A stretch of DNA of 54,078 bases from an uncultured bacterium (GTDB lineage: Bacteria; Planctomycetota; UBA1135; GCA-002686595): assembly GCA_905480285.1 (NCBI GenBank), contig CAJQPT010000256.1, positions 1 to 54,078 of the forward strand. Direction: 5' to 3'. A program made the translations under genes and the position numbers. Below, piece by piece: positions 7,893-15,847 of the stretch. Every line of letters starts with the position of its first letter. Positions within the stretch are counted from its first letter, which is position 1. The notes under the pieces were generated by a model. It saw only the letters and a program-made list of their open reading frames with translations, was not told the origin of the DNA and did not search any database.

Positions 7893-9485
7893 CTACACGC
7901 CAGACTTCTCCGTCTTCGATGCTTCACGCTTCGCTTGCGCAGGCTCTTCCGCGGGCTCCTTCTCCGGCGGATCAAAGTACTTCTCACGGATCCACTTCGG
8001 CTGCCACCGGTCGGGCTTGCGCTTGGCTCCGCTCAGGTCCATCCGGAGCTCCGTTGGGTCGGCCACGACGAGCGGGTCGGGGTCCCCGATCAGCCGCCGC
8101 CAGGTCCCCATCTCGCGCTCCAGGCGCGCGATGTGCGACGCGTAGGCGGGGTTGGTGGCGAGGTCCATGGTCTCGAGCGGGTCGGAGGCCAGATCGAAGA
8201 GCTGTCGGTGGGCCACCTTTGGGTACACGCAGAGCTTGAAGCGGCCGTCGGTGACGGCGCGCTGGGTCTTGCCCATGGACAGGAAGATCGAGTCGCGCAC
8301 CTGGGTCACCTCTCCGTCCCAGAGGGGCCGTAGATCCTCGCCATGGATCTGCTCCTCGATCCCGACGCCAGCGAGGCCGAGGAGCGTCGGGTAGAGGTCG
8401 TACAGGTAGGTGAGCGCCGTGAGGTGCCGCCCCGCCGGGATCCCCGGTCCCGAGATCATCATGGGCGCTCGGAGGCTGTGCTCGTAGACGCTCTGCTTTC
8501 CGAGGAGCCCGTGGCTTCCCACGGCGAGCCCGTGGTCAGCGGCATACACAATGATCGTCTCTCGATCGCCGCCGCGTGCGTCGACCGCAGCCAGCACGCG
8601 CCCCACCGCGTCGTCGAGGTGCTCGATCAGCCCGTAGTACTCCGCGAGCTGATCCCGCACGACCTCCGGATCCCTCGGCCAGGCCGCGAGCTTCTCGTCG
8701 CGCACCTTCAGGAAGCCGTTGTCGAAGTCGTGCTGCGCGCGGAAGTTCCCGGGCAGAGCCGGACGCTCTCGGTCCCGCCACGCCAGCGGCGGGTCCCGCG
8801 GGTCGTGCGGCGCGGTGAACGCCACGTAGCAGAAGAAGGGGGAGTCCTCCGGCGCGGAGGCGATGAAGTCGGCCGCGGCCCCCGAAAAGACGTCAGAGGA
8901 GTGCCCCTCCGCCCGCCGCCCCTCGCTGAACGTCCCGTCGTCCTCCATGTCGACCACGGGCACCTTGTTGTGGTCCGACATCCCGCCGAACATGATCTCG
9001 CGTCCCGCGGAGAAGCTCCGGGTGAAGGAGTCCCTCCCGTTGTGCCACTTGCCGGTGCCGAAGGTCTGGAAGCCCGACTCGCCCAGGAGCTCCCCCAGGG
9101 TTCGGCACCCCTCCATCGTGCGGTGATTGATGGCGTGGTAGGCCCGCCCCGTGTGGAGCATCGCCCGGCTCGGCGCGCACACGGCGCCGTGGGAGGAGCC
9201 CATGCAGTAGGACCGCCGGAAGGAGACGCCGCCCGCCGCGATCCGGTCCATGTTGGGCGTCTGGATCGCCGGGTTCCCCCAGGCGCCGATCGTGTCCACG
9301 CGCTGGTCATCCGCGAAGACGAGGAGGATGTTCGGCCGATCGTCGGGCCCGGCGGGCGCGGGCTCCGCCGAGGGCGCGTCCGCCGCGAGGTCCGAGGCCG
9401 CGGCCGGGATATCCGCGCCCTCCTGAGAGGAGGCGGACCCCGCGAGGGCCCCGAGGGAGAGAAGCACAAGGAGGTTCTGACGCAT
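7893..9485 (-). CDS. Exported sulfatase (formylglycine-dependent, S1 family)
   Basis: 530 residues: a signal peptide (about 1-20), an Ala/Pro-rich linker, then the alkaline-phosphatase-fold sulfatase domain from about residue 50. NILLVFADDQ supplies the metal-binding aspartates (59-60). CAPSR at 103-107 followed by GR is the C-x-P-S-R sulfatase signature whose cysteine is matured to formylglycine by an FGE-type enzyme not present in this window. GKWH (145-148) and ADHG (316-319) are the usual catalytic and metal motifs. It likely hydrolyses sulfate esters of polysaccharides in the periplasm, a widespread planctomycete trait. Specificity (choline, aryl or glycan sulfate) cannot be told. The charged Glu/Lys/Ala-rich C-terminal tail (about 500-530) is low complexity. 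ATG is chosen because TAGACT (9492-9497) lies exactly 6 bases before it. Confidence 0.93.
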   Translation of the reverse strand: MRQNLLVLLSLGALAGSASSQEGADIPAAASDLAADAPSAEPAPAGPDDRPNILLVFADDQRVDTIGAWGNPAIQTPNMDRIAAGGVSFRRSYCMGSSHGAVCAPSRAMLHTGRAYHAINHRTMEGCRTLGELLGESGFQTFGTGKWHNGRDSFTRSFSAGREIMFGGMSDHNKVPVVDMEDDGTFSEGRRAEGHSSDVFSGAAADFIASAPEDSPFFCYVAFTAPHDPRDPPLAWRDRERPALPGNFRAQHDFDNGFLKVRDEKLAAWPRDPEVVRDQLAEYYGLIEHLDDAVGRVLAAVDARGGDRETIIVYAADHGLAVGSHGLLGKQSVYEHSLRAPMMISGPGIPAGRHLTALTYLYDLYPTLLGLAGVGIEEQIHGEDLRPLWDGEVTQVRDSIFLSMGKTQRAVTDGRFKLCVYPKVAHRQLFDLASDPLETMDLATNPAYASHIARLEREMGTWRRLIGDPDPLVVADPTELRMDLSGAKRKPDRWQPKWIREKYFDPPEKEPAEEPAQAKREASKTEKSGV

Positions 9486-9491
9486 CGCCTG

Positions 9492-9497
9492 AGTCTA
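9492..9497 (-). promoter_or_regulatory. -10 box (TAGACT) of a leaderless promoter, sulfatase
   Basis: TAGACT on the minus strand ends 6 bases before the ATG at 9485, so transcription would begin at or next to the start codon. No Shine-Dalgarno sequence. Confidence 0.55.
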
Positions 9498-9535
9498 TCG
9501 ACGTCGGCCGATCCGACAGCCCCGGCTCTGCTCGC

Positions 9536-9541
9536 TATGCT
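9536..9541 (+). promoter_or_regulatory. Putative -10 box (TATGCT) for the envelope protein gene
   Basis: TATGCT lies 47 bases before the ATG at 9589 and would give a leader of about 40 bases. Confidence 0.4.
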
Positions 9542-9588
9542 CCGAGCCTCGCCACTCACAGGATCCAGACGCCGCAGCCTCTCCCGCC

Positions 9589-10947
9589 ATGACCCCCCTT
9601 CACACTCTCTCGACGCTCTTCCTTGCGGCCCCCGCCCTCCTTGGCCAGCCGCTCGCAGGCACGTCGGCGCCGGTGGCCCCCGCGCCGAGCACTGGGCTGG
9701 GCCCCGGGCTGGGCCCCGGGCTGAGCACTGTGCTGGGCACCGAGCTGGCCGCCCCGGAACTGGTGGCCGCTCATGACGACCGCTCGGACCTCGTGATCCT
9801 CAACGACGGCAAGGAGATCGAGTGCCGGGTCATCCTTGAGGCGGAGGACTACATCCTCACCACTCGGGGCTCGAAGAAGAAGCAATACAGCAGGGAGGAC
9901 ATCGCCGAGATTCACTCCGTCGAGCGCAGCCTCTCGCAGCTCTTCGAGCGCTATGACGCGCTCCCGTCGCGCGGCCCCGCCGAACTCGCGGAGCTCGCGT
10001 TGTTCTGCGAGCAGAACGAGCTCCCCAGCGAGGCGCGCAACTTCTGGATCCAGGTCCTGACCCAGGACCCCGAGAACGAACAGGCCTGGAACGAGCTGGG
10101 CGGCGTCTATACGAAGCGGCGCGGCTGGCGGCTCAAGGTGCGCGGGCGCTTCTACACCGTGGAGCAGCTCCGCGAGCGGGTCTCCGATTGGAAGCACGCC
10201 ATGGAGATCCCGACGGCGCACTTTCTCCTGAAGACGGACATCGAGCCGGAGCGGGCGCTCAACATCGCCCTCAACCTCGAGCGCGCCTACATGACCTACT
10301 ACGAGGTCGTCGGCGAGGCGCTGGCGCTGCAGGTCTTCGACGAGGTCCCCGAGGTGCATGTCTTCAAGGACCCCAAGGACTACCCCACGCCCCGCTTTCA
10401 GGGCGACGAGGCCTGGTTCAGCCGTGGCGAGAACACCGTCTTCGTCAACGGTGCGAGCCCGGAGGTTGCCAACGCAGCGGTCTTCAAGCTGACCCACGCC
10501 CTCGTCCTCAACTCGTTCCGACGCACGATCGGCGGCAACGGCAGCATCGCTCCCTGGACCGAGCGGGCCCTCGCTGAGGCCTTCTCGTATGCGCTGCGGG
10601 TGGAGGATGGCGTCGCCTCCTGGGAGTTTGGACGCCCGATCATGGAGTACTTCCGCCTCCAGGCGACCGACGACAAGCCCCTCGGCATGAAGCGCGTGAT
10701 CACCGCTGGCTACGGGGCCTTCAACAACGGGACCGATGCCCAGCGCTACAACGCCGAGTGCCACACCCTGATGTTCTTCCTCCTCCACGCAGAGGAGGGT
10801 CGGTACCGCCAGGGCCTGGCGGCCTACATGCGCAGCTCCTTCAAGGGGCAGAGCGCGCCGACGCACCTGGAGAAGGCCCTCGGGGTGAAGATCAAGGACC
10901 TCGAGCCCCAGTGGAATGCGTTCGTCGAGGCGACGGCAGCACAATGA
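9589..10947 (+). CDS. Exported protein of planctomycete type, peptidase-MA/DUF1570-like without HExxH
   Basis: 452 residues with an N-terminal signal peptide, then a GLGPGLGPGL low-complexity stretch, a short segment with KKKQYSREDIAEIHSVER that resembles the small beta domain of many planctomycete proteins, a TPR-like region (about 125-185: LSQLFERY, NFWIQVLTQDPENEQAWNELGG), and a C-terminal region that looks like the peptidase-MA fold of DUF1570 proteins. The position where an HExxH zinc motif would be expected reads KLTHALVLN, so it is probably not an active metallopeptidase. It ends in ATGA overlapping the next gene, so the two are very likely translated together, and both are envelope proteins. 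A putative -10 lies at 9536. Exact function unknown. Confidence 0.8.
   Translation: MTPLHTLSTLFLAAPALLGQPLAGTSAPVAPAPSTGLGPGLGPGLSTVLGTELAAPELVAAHDDRSDLVILNDGKEIECRVILEAEDYILTTRGSKKKQYSREDIAEIHSVERSLSQLFERYDALPSRGPAELAELALFCEQNELPSEARNFWIQVLTQDPENEQAWNELGGVYTKRRGWRLKVRGRFYTVEQLRERVSDWKHAMEIPTAHFLLKTDIEPERALNIALNLERAYMTYYEVVGEALALQVFDEVPEVHVFKDPKDYPTPRFQGDEAWFSRGENTVFVNGASPEVANAAVFKLTHALVLNSFRRTIGGNGSIAPWTERALAEAFSYALRVEDGVASWEFGRPIMEYFRLQATDDKPLGMKRVITAGYGAFNNGTDAQRYNAECHTLMFFLLHAEEGRYRQGLAAYMRSSFKGQSAPTHLEKALGVKIKDLEPQWNAFVEATAAQ
9694..9741. repeat. 12-base in-frame repeat inside the exported protein gene
   Basis: Four 12-base units (GGGCTGGGCCCC and variants) code for the GLGP/GLST/VLGT peptide repeats directly after the signal peptide. 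The unit is a multiple of three, so copy number can vary without breaking the frame. Confidence 0.85.
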
Positions 10948-11540
10948 GCGGCCGTCTCGGATGGGCCAGGGCCTGGCGCAGCACCGCGCTGATCGGGGTC
11001 GCGTGGCTGACGGCGAGCTGCGTCCTCTCCGAGGACCAGCGGATCGACCAGGAGCTCGCCCAGGGCCGCTTCGAGGTCCACGCCGATGCGCCCGCCGTCC
11101 CGCTGAAGACCCCGGCGACCTTCGCGTACGCCCAGGGCTCCACCGTCCACCTCGCCGACAACCGATTCGACTCCTTCGAGATCGAGGGGCTGCTCCGCTC
11201 CGCGCTGGCGCGGAGGCTCCGCGACCTCCAGCTCACGGCGGCCTCCGGAGCAGCGCCGGACTATCTCGTGGGCTATCTGGTCACGGCCAACGAGGGCGCC
11301 ATGGTCGCAGAGGCCATGTCTACCATTGGCATGCCCCCTCCCAAGGCCGGTGAGGACCGTGAACTGCCTGTGGGCACGCTGATCCTCGCCATCAGCGAGC
11401 CGCGCGCCAATCGGTTGCTCTGGAAGGGCTCGATCGTCGGCGCCATCGACCCGGAGAGCGGCCCGGAACGAAGACAGGAGCGCGCCGACCTGGCGGTCGC
11501 CGCGCTCCTGCGAGTGCTCGCTGATCCGGCGGACGGCTAG
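10944..11540 (+). CDS. DUF4136-like lipoprotein
   Basis: 198 residues. The first 25 form a lipoprotein signal ending in LTASC (lipobox, Cys about residue 25). The mature part resembles DUF4136 proteins: an extended strand TFAYAQGS, then LLRSALARRLRDLQL, DYLVGYLVT and KGSIVGAI blocks. The ATG overlaps the stop of the gene upstream (ATGA), so the pair is translationally coupled and probably acts together at the envelope. No enzymatic motif. Function unknown for the family. Confidence 0.8.
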   Translation: MSGRLGWARAWRSTALIGVAWLTASCVLSEDQRIDQELAQGRFEVHADAPAVPLKTPATFAYAQGSTVHLADNRFDSFEIEGLLRSALARRLRDLQLTAASGAAPDYLVGYLVTANEGAMVAEAMSTIGMPPPKAGEDRELPVGTLILAISEPRANRLLWKGSIVGAIDPESGPERRQERADLAVAALLRVLADPADG

Positions 11541-11566
11541 CGCCTACCGGGTGCCACGGCTGAGGA

Positions 11567-12460
11567 TCAGGTCCTCGACGCCTCGAAGATGCTCTGGATC
11601 GCACCGTTGAGCATGCCGTCGAACTCATCGCCGGACTGCTTCGCGGAGAGGCCTTCGGAGAGCGCGCGCGAGAAGCTCGCGATCATGCCCTCGTTGAGCG
11701 TCAGGCGGCGGTTGGACTCCTCGCGGCTGTAGCCGCCGGAGAGCGCCACGACGCGCAGCACCTGGGGGTGCTCGATGCAGGGGGTGTAGAACCCGTTGGC
11801 CTCGGGCAGAGTGAGCTTGAGCATCACGTGCTGATCCGCGCCGAGCTTGTTGAGCTCCTCGGTCATGGCGGCCAGCAGCAGCGCCTCGGCCTCCGCCTTG
11901 TCGGTCGCGTTGATGTCGACCTCGGGCTCGATGATCGGGATCAGGCCGGCGGCGATGATCTGCTTGCCAACCTCGAACTGCTGCTCGACGATGGCCTTCA
12001 CGCCGGCGGCGTTCGCCGACTTGATGACCGAGCGCATCTTCGTGCCGAAGACGCCCTTCGCCTTGGCGCGCCCGAGGAGGTCGTCGAGGCCGGGGATCGG
12101 CTTCATGAGCTGGACGCCGTCCGCCTCGTCCGCGAGGCCCTTGTCGACCTTGAGGAACGGAACCACGCGCTTGTCCTCCCAGAGGAACTGTGCCGAGCCC
12201 TTGCCGCAGATCTCGCGGTCCATGGTGTTCTCGAACAGGATCGCGCCGAGGATGCGGTCACCGTTGAAGGCCGAGCTCGTGATGATGCGGGTGCGCATCT
12301 CGTGGACCTTGGTGAACATTTCCTCGTCGCCCGAGTACTCGCTCTCCTCGACGCCGTAGCTGAGGAGCGCCTTCGGGGTGCTGCCGCCGCTCTGGTCAAG
12401 GGCCGCGATGAAGCCGTCCTGGGTCCGGGCCTTGTGAAGTTGGTTGTCGAAAGAAGACAT
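11567..12460 (-). CDS. fda: Class I fructose-bisphosphate aldolase
   Basis: Schiff-base aldolase that interconverts fructose 1,6-bisphosphate with glyceraldehyde 3-phosphate and dihydroxyacetone phosphate in glycolysis and gluconeogenesis. The 297 residues match the Staphylococcus-type class I enzyme in length and motifs: [14 protein letters not shown] near the start (about 19-32), ENTMDREI (77-84), IIEPEVDI (176-183) and the MLKLTLPE segment with the likely Schiff-base lysine at 215; [10 protein letters not shown] supplies the phosphate-binding glycines. ATG at 12460 gives the usual N-terminus. It is a single gene, convergent with the DUF4136 gene 26 bases away. No -10 box directly in front of the start, so it probably has a normal leader. 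Confidence 0.95.
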   Translation of the reverse strand: MSSFDNQLHKARTQDGFIAALDQSGGSTPKALLSYGVEESEYSGDEEMFTKVHEMRTRIITSSAFNGDRILGAILFENTMDREICGKGSAQFLWEDKRVVPFLKVDKGLADEADGVQLMKPIPGLDDLLGRAKAKGVFGTKMRSVIKSANAAGVKAIVEQQFEVGKQIIAAGLIPIIEPEVDINATDKAEAEALLLAAMTEELNKLGADQHVMLKLTLPEANGFYTPCIEHPQVLRVVALSGGYSREESNRRLTLNEGMIASFSRALSEGLSAKQSGDEFDGMLNGAIQSIFEASRT

Positions 12461-12576
12461 GTCGTGGGAGGGATTGCTGGTTAGCGCGGCCGCTGGGGCG
12501 GCCGTTCGCGCCGGGATTGTGCATGCCCCCGGTCAGGGATCAACCGGACAGGGCGCGGAAGCGTTGTCCTCGTGGG

Positions 12577-12582
12577 TAGGAT
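12577..12582 (+). promoter_or_regulatory. -10 box (TAGGAT) of a leaderless promoter, prmA
   Basis: TAGGAT ends 7 bases before the ATG at 12590. It also decides the start: the in-frame GTG at 12572 lies upstream of this box. Confidence 0.5.
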
Positions 12583-12589
12583 CCTCCCC

Positions 12590-13522
12590 ATGACCGCCAG
12601 AGCAGAGGGGAAGCGACGTCTCGCGTGGACAGAGGTCCGCGTCGATGTGCCACGGGGCTGGCACGAGGTGGTGGCCGAGACGCTCATCTTCGGGCCCTGC
12701 ACCTCGGTCACCCTCGGCACCACCTCGCTGGCCGCGCGTCAGCCTGGCCCGGACCAAGAGGCCGTCCGTTCGTTCGTGCTTGAGGGCGACGACACACCAG
12801 CGCTGCGCGCCGAGGTAGAGCAGCGCCTCCTGGCCCTTGAAGAGCGCGTGGGCGATCCGGAGCTCGCCGGCCTCAAGGTGCACTTCAAGCGCCTCCCCCC
12901 CGAGGACTACGCCACCTCCTGGCGAAAGGACTGGAAGCCCTTCCGCGTCGGCCGGCTCGCGCTCCTCCCCCCCTGGTATGAGTCCGACCCGCCGCGCGCC
13001 ACGGACGTGCGCCTCACGATCGAGCCAGTGGGCTCCTTCGGCTCGGGCAGACACGCGACGACGCGAACGTGCCTGCGAGCCCTGAGCCGCCGGATCCAGG
13101 GCGGCGAGCGGCTGCTCGACGCCGGCGCTGGGAGCGGGATCCTCTCGGTGGGCGCCGCCCTGCTCGGCGCGCGGGAGACCTACGGCTTCGACCTGGATCC
13201 CGCCTCGAAGCCGACCGCGGATCTGCTCGCGCAGGACAACGGCGTCGAGGATCGCTGCGCCTTCCGCGAGGGCGACTTCCGCCGCCTTGAGGAGGTGGAT
13301 GGCCTGTTCGACGTTGTGTGCGCGAACATCTACGCCGACGTGCTCATGACCCACGCCCATGACCTGGCCCAGCGGCTCGCGCCGACCGGCTGGTTCTGCT
13401 TCAGCGGCTGCCGCTTCGACCACGTGGACGCGACTCGAAGGAGCATCCTCGAGGCCGGACTTCGGATCGACGAGGAGCACCTGCTGGGCCGCTGGATGAC
13501 CTTCGTGGGTCATCCTGCTTGA
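12590..13522 (+). CDS. prmA: Ribosomal protein L11 methyltransferase family protein
   Basis: 310-residue SAM-dependent methyltransferase of the PrmA family, expected to trimethylate L11. The N-terminal substrate-recognition domain includes DYATSWRKDWKPFRVG (about 107-121), typical of PrmA. FGSGRHATT (150-158) is the family's F-G-T-G-x-H-x-T-T segment, and DAGAGSGILS (177-186) is SAM motif I. The NPPY-like position reads ANIYADVL, as in PrmA where N-I-x-A replaces NPPY. ATG at 12590 rather than GTG at 12572 because of the -10 box between them. A weak hairpin (GGGTG/CACCC, 13532-13545) follows the stop. Confidence 0.9.
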   Translation: MTARAEGKRRLAWTEVRVDVPRGWHEVVAETLIFGPCTSVTLGTTSLAARQPGPDQEAVRSFVLEGDDTPALRAEVEQRLLALEERVGDPELAGLKVHFKRLPPEDYATSWRKDWKPFRVGRLALLPPWYESDPPRATDVRLTIEPVGSFGSGRHATTRTCLRALSRRIQGGERLLDAGAGSGILSVGAALLGARETYGFDLDPASKPTADLLAQDNGVEDRCAFREGDFRRLEEVDGLFDVVCANIYADVLMTHAHDLAQRLAPTGWFCFSGCRFDHVDATRRSILEAGLRIDEEHLLGRWMTFVGHPA

Positions 13523-14018
13523 GCGATCCGTGGGTGGTGCCACCCCTCCTCAACGGACGGCCTCGAGGAGCTGATCGGTCATCGATCGGAGCTCACGAGC
13601 CGCGTGCTCCAGCGACCCGATTCAACCGGCGGCCTCCTCGCCGGCGTGAGCCCGGAGCTTGGCCAAGACGCTGACGGGAGTCGAGCTCAAGGGCGACCTG
13701 GTGGTCGCCGAGGCGGAGCGGCTTGCCCTGGGTGGCAAGGCCCGTGGGCCGCGAGGCCGGCAATGGAGCTCAACCCATGACGGCAGCGACCTCGCCCGCA
13801 GCTGGCGTCACCGGGACCCCAAGGGAGGCGCATGTCCACCTCTTGAACACCTCCAAGGCTACGACCAGGGGTCTCCTGCGAGGGTGGCCTCCAGGGCGGA
13901 TTCGGGACCTGAAGCCGGTCGACGAGACGGCACCACGTCCGGAAGCCGCCGCCACAAGTGAACTGCCGAACCGCGTCCGGCCTTGCCTTCCGAGGTCTCA
14001 CCTGTTGCCTTGGAGGCC
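13523..14018. other. 496-base stretch without a recognisable gene
   Basis: Open frames exist on both strands but none resembles a known family, has a credible start context or ends sensibly. The weak hairpin at 13532-13545 follows prmA. The last bases hold the Shine-Dalgarno site of the next gene. It may be a decayed gene, since its composition is like the coding neighbours. Confidence 0.5.
14012..14016 (+). promoter_or_regulatory. Shine-Dalgarno site GGAGG before the aspartyl-protease-like gene
   Basis: GGAGG ends 2 bases before the ATG at 14019. It is one of very few clear Shine-Dalgarno matches in the window and supports 14019 over the upstream in-frame start at 13983. Confidence 0.5.
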
Positions 14019-15599
14019 ATGCGGGCGCTGCTCTTCCTCCTCCTCGCCGGGCTGCCCGTCCTGGTCACCGGCTGCCAGTCCGCGGCTCGAGCCGCGGGCC
14101 CTTCGGACGAAGCGCTCGTAGCGGTTCAATGCGCCCTGGGCGTCGACCGTCTCGGTGCCGGGGCCCCCGGCGTCTCGCTCCAAGGCGCCCGGGAGCGCGC
14201 CGGGACGTCCACCCCTGTGGAACTCAGCGCCTGGCCGGGGAGCGCCTTTCAACTGGTGGTCGGCGAAGGCAACGCGCGAAGCGTGCGGGGTTTTGACGGC
14301 GCGGAGGCCTGGGCCACGGACACGCGGGGAGTGACCAGGAAGCAAGAGCTCGGGGGCGGCGAATTCCTGATGCTGGAGGGGTGGGCTCGCACGCAGCAAT
14401 GGCTCGGAGAGCTCGCACGCCGCCGATGGAGCGCCCGACCGGACCCTGATACGCCGGACGCGCTGCGGCTGGTTCATCGGACCAGCGGCGTGCAGGTGAC
14501 CGTGACCCTGGACCCGGTGTCCCGGCGTCCGGCTCGCTTCTCATGGCAGCGGCTCGGCCGCCGTCGAGCCATCGCCCTCGAGGACTGGAGCCAGCAAGGC
14601 GGCCTGTGGCTCCCCATGACGGTCACCGAGACCGTGGACGGCGAGGTGGTCCTGGTCGACCGGTTTGATCGGCGCAGCCGCCCCCGCCGCGCCGTGGCCC
14701 GGCGCCCGGCCTCGAGACCTCAAGACGTGGCCTTCCAGGGCGCGGGAGGAGTACTTCCCCGCTCAAACGTTCGCTTCGACCGGGGCGGTAGGGCCTACGT
14801 GAGCGCGAACGTCGACGGCAAGCGTGACGCCTGGATGCTCCTGGACACGGGCTTCGGCTCCCACGTGATCTCCAAGGCCGGCGCCGCGCGGCTCTCCCTT
14901 CGCCCCCTGTCCTCCGTGGCCCTCCACGGCGTCAGCGGCACGGCCCGAACCGCCCGACTCCAGGGCGAGTCCCTCCGGCTGGGGGCCCTCACGCAGCGCG
15001 CTCCCACGTTCGTCGAGCTGGACACGGCCTTCCTCTCGGAGCGCGCTGGCTTCATCGTGGACGGTGTGCTGGGGGCCCCGCTCTTCGACCGTACCGTCGT
15101 CGTGATCGATGACCTGCGCGGCCAGGTCGAGGTCCACGACCCGGATCGTTTCGACGCTCCAGGTCTCCCGTGGCAACCGGTGAGATTCGATGGAACGGCA
15201 CCCTGCGTACCAGGTCAAGTACGAGCCAATGGAGCGGACACCCCCCTGCTCTGGTTTCGATTGGACACCGGCTCGGACGACACCCTGACCGTGTCACGCT
15301 GGGCGGTCCGGGCCCACGGGCTCGCCGGGGATCGGGCGGGCCTCGCACCGCGCCGGCTCGCGGGTCCGTTCGGAGAGGTCCGGGGCTGGCGCACCAGCGC
15401 GAGCGTCGTCCTCCTCGCTGGCGCCAACATGGGGCGCCAGGTGATCACCCTGTTGCGAGACGACCTCCCTGGCCCGCTGTCCGACCCTTGGATCGCTGGC
15501 AATGTGGGGACGCGGCTACTGCGTGGGCAGCGCACGGTCCTCGACCTGAGATCCGGGCGAGTGGCGGTCGTCGCCGAGGATGCGGACCGGAGCGGCTGA
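14019..15599 (+). CDS. Lipoprotein with two retropepsin-like (DTG) aspartyl protease domains
   Basis: 526 residues. A lipoprotein signal ends in LVTGC (Cys 19). Residues about 30-245 look like an outer-membrane-lipoprotein or DUF-type beta domain with no clear family. Two protease-like domains follow: LLDTGFGSHVIS (DTG about 276-278) with a hydrophobic-hydrophobic-G element at VLGAPLF, and RLDTGSDDTLTV (DTG about 416-418) with IAGNVGTRLL. One DTG per domain in tandem is the layout of pepsin-type single-chain aspartic proteases; bacterial proteins usually carry one DTG and dimerise. It is anchored in the envelope, so likely a periplasmic or surface protease. ATG at 14019 has a GGAGG site. Pairing of the two active-site aspartates is inference. 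Confidence 0.8.
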   Translation: MRALLFLLLAGLPVLVTGCQSAARAAGPSDEALVAVQCALGVDRLGAGAPGVSLQGARERAGTSTPVELSAWPGSAFQLVVGEGNARSVRGFDGAEAWATDTRGVTRKQELGGGEFLMLEGWARTQQWLGELARRRWSARPDPDTPDALRLVHRTSGVQVTVTLDPVSRRPARFSWQRLGRRRAIALEDWSQQGGLWLPMTVTETVDGEVVLVDRFDRRSRPRRAVARRPASRPQDVAFQGAGGVLPRSNVRFDRGGRAYVSANVDGKRDAWMLLDTGFGSHVISKAGAARLSLRPLSSVALHGVSGTARTARLQGESLRLGALTQRAPTFVELDTAFLSERAGFIVDGVLGAPLFDRTVVVIDDLRGQVEVHDPDRFDAPGLPWQPVRFDGTAPCVPGQVRANGADTPLLWFRLDTGSDDTLTVSRWAVRAHGLAGDRAGLAPRRLAGPFGEVRGWRTSASVVLLAGANMGRQVITLLRDDLPGPLSDPWIAGNVGTRLLRGQRTVLDLRSGRVAVVAEDADRSG

Positions 15600-15664
15600 C
15601 GCTCCCGGCGCCGCCCCGTGACCGGGTCCGGGTCGCTCCGCTCGCTGCGGCCTCAACCAAGCGG

Positions 15665-15748
15665 CATGGGCTCAACTGCATGGACTCAGCCGAACGGACT
15701 CAGCCGAATGGACTCAGCCGAATGGACTCAGCCGCATGGGCTCAGCGA
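15665..15748. repeat. 14-base tandem repeat after the aspartyl-protease-like gene
   Basis: Six 14-base units of the form MATGGACTCAGCCG lie 65 bases after the stop codon. Internal copies are nearly identical and the outer copies are diverged. Because the unit is not a multiple of three, the array is not protein-coding. Confidence 0.9.
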
Positions 15749-15812
15749 GGATCAGGTTCAACCTTGGCGGGCACCGAGGGTTGATCCTGCCCCACGGGTG
15801 GGCCGACGGGGC

Positions 15813-15818
15813 TATTCT
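15813..15818 (+). promoter_or_regulatory. Putative -10 box (TATTCT) of the sugar transferase operon
   Basis: TATTCT lies 29 bases before the TTG start at 15848 and would give a leader of about 23 bases. Confidence 0.45.
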
Positions 15819-15847
15819 CTCTGCGCCTGCCGAAGCCCGAGGTTCCC

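Noticed and set aside
13659-13961. 100-codon frame starting MAKTLTGVELKGDLVV
   Set aside because: Only the first 20 or so residues look protein-like; the rest is low-quality sequence with no family likeness and no start signals.
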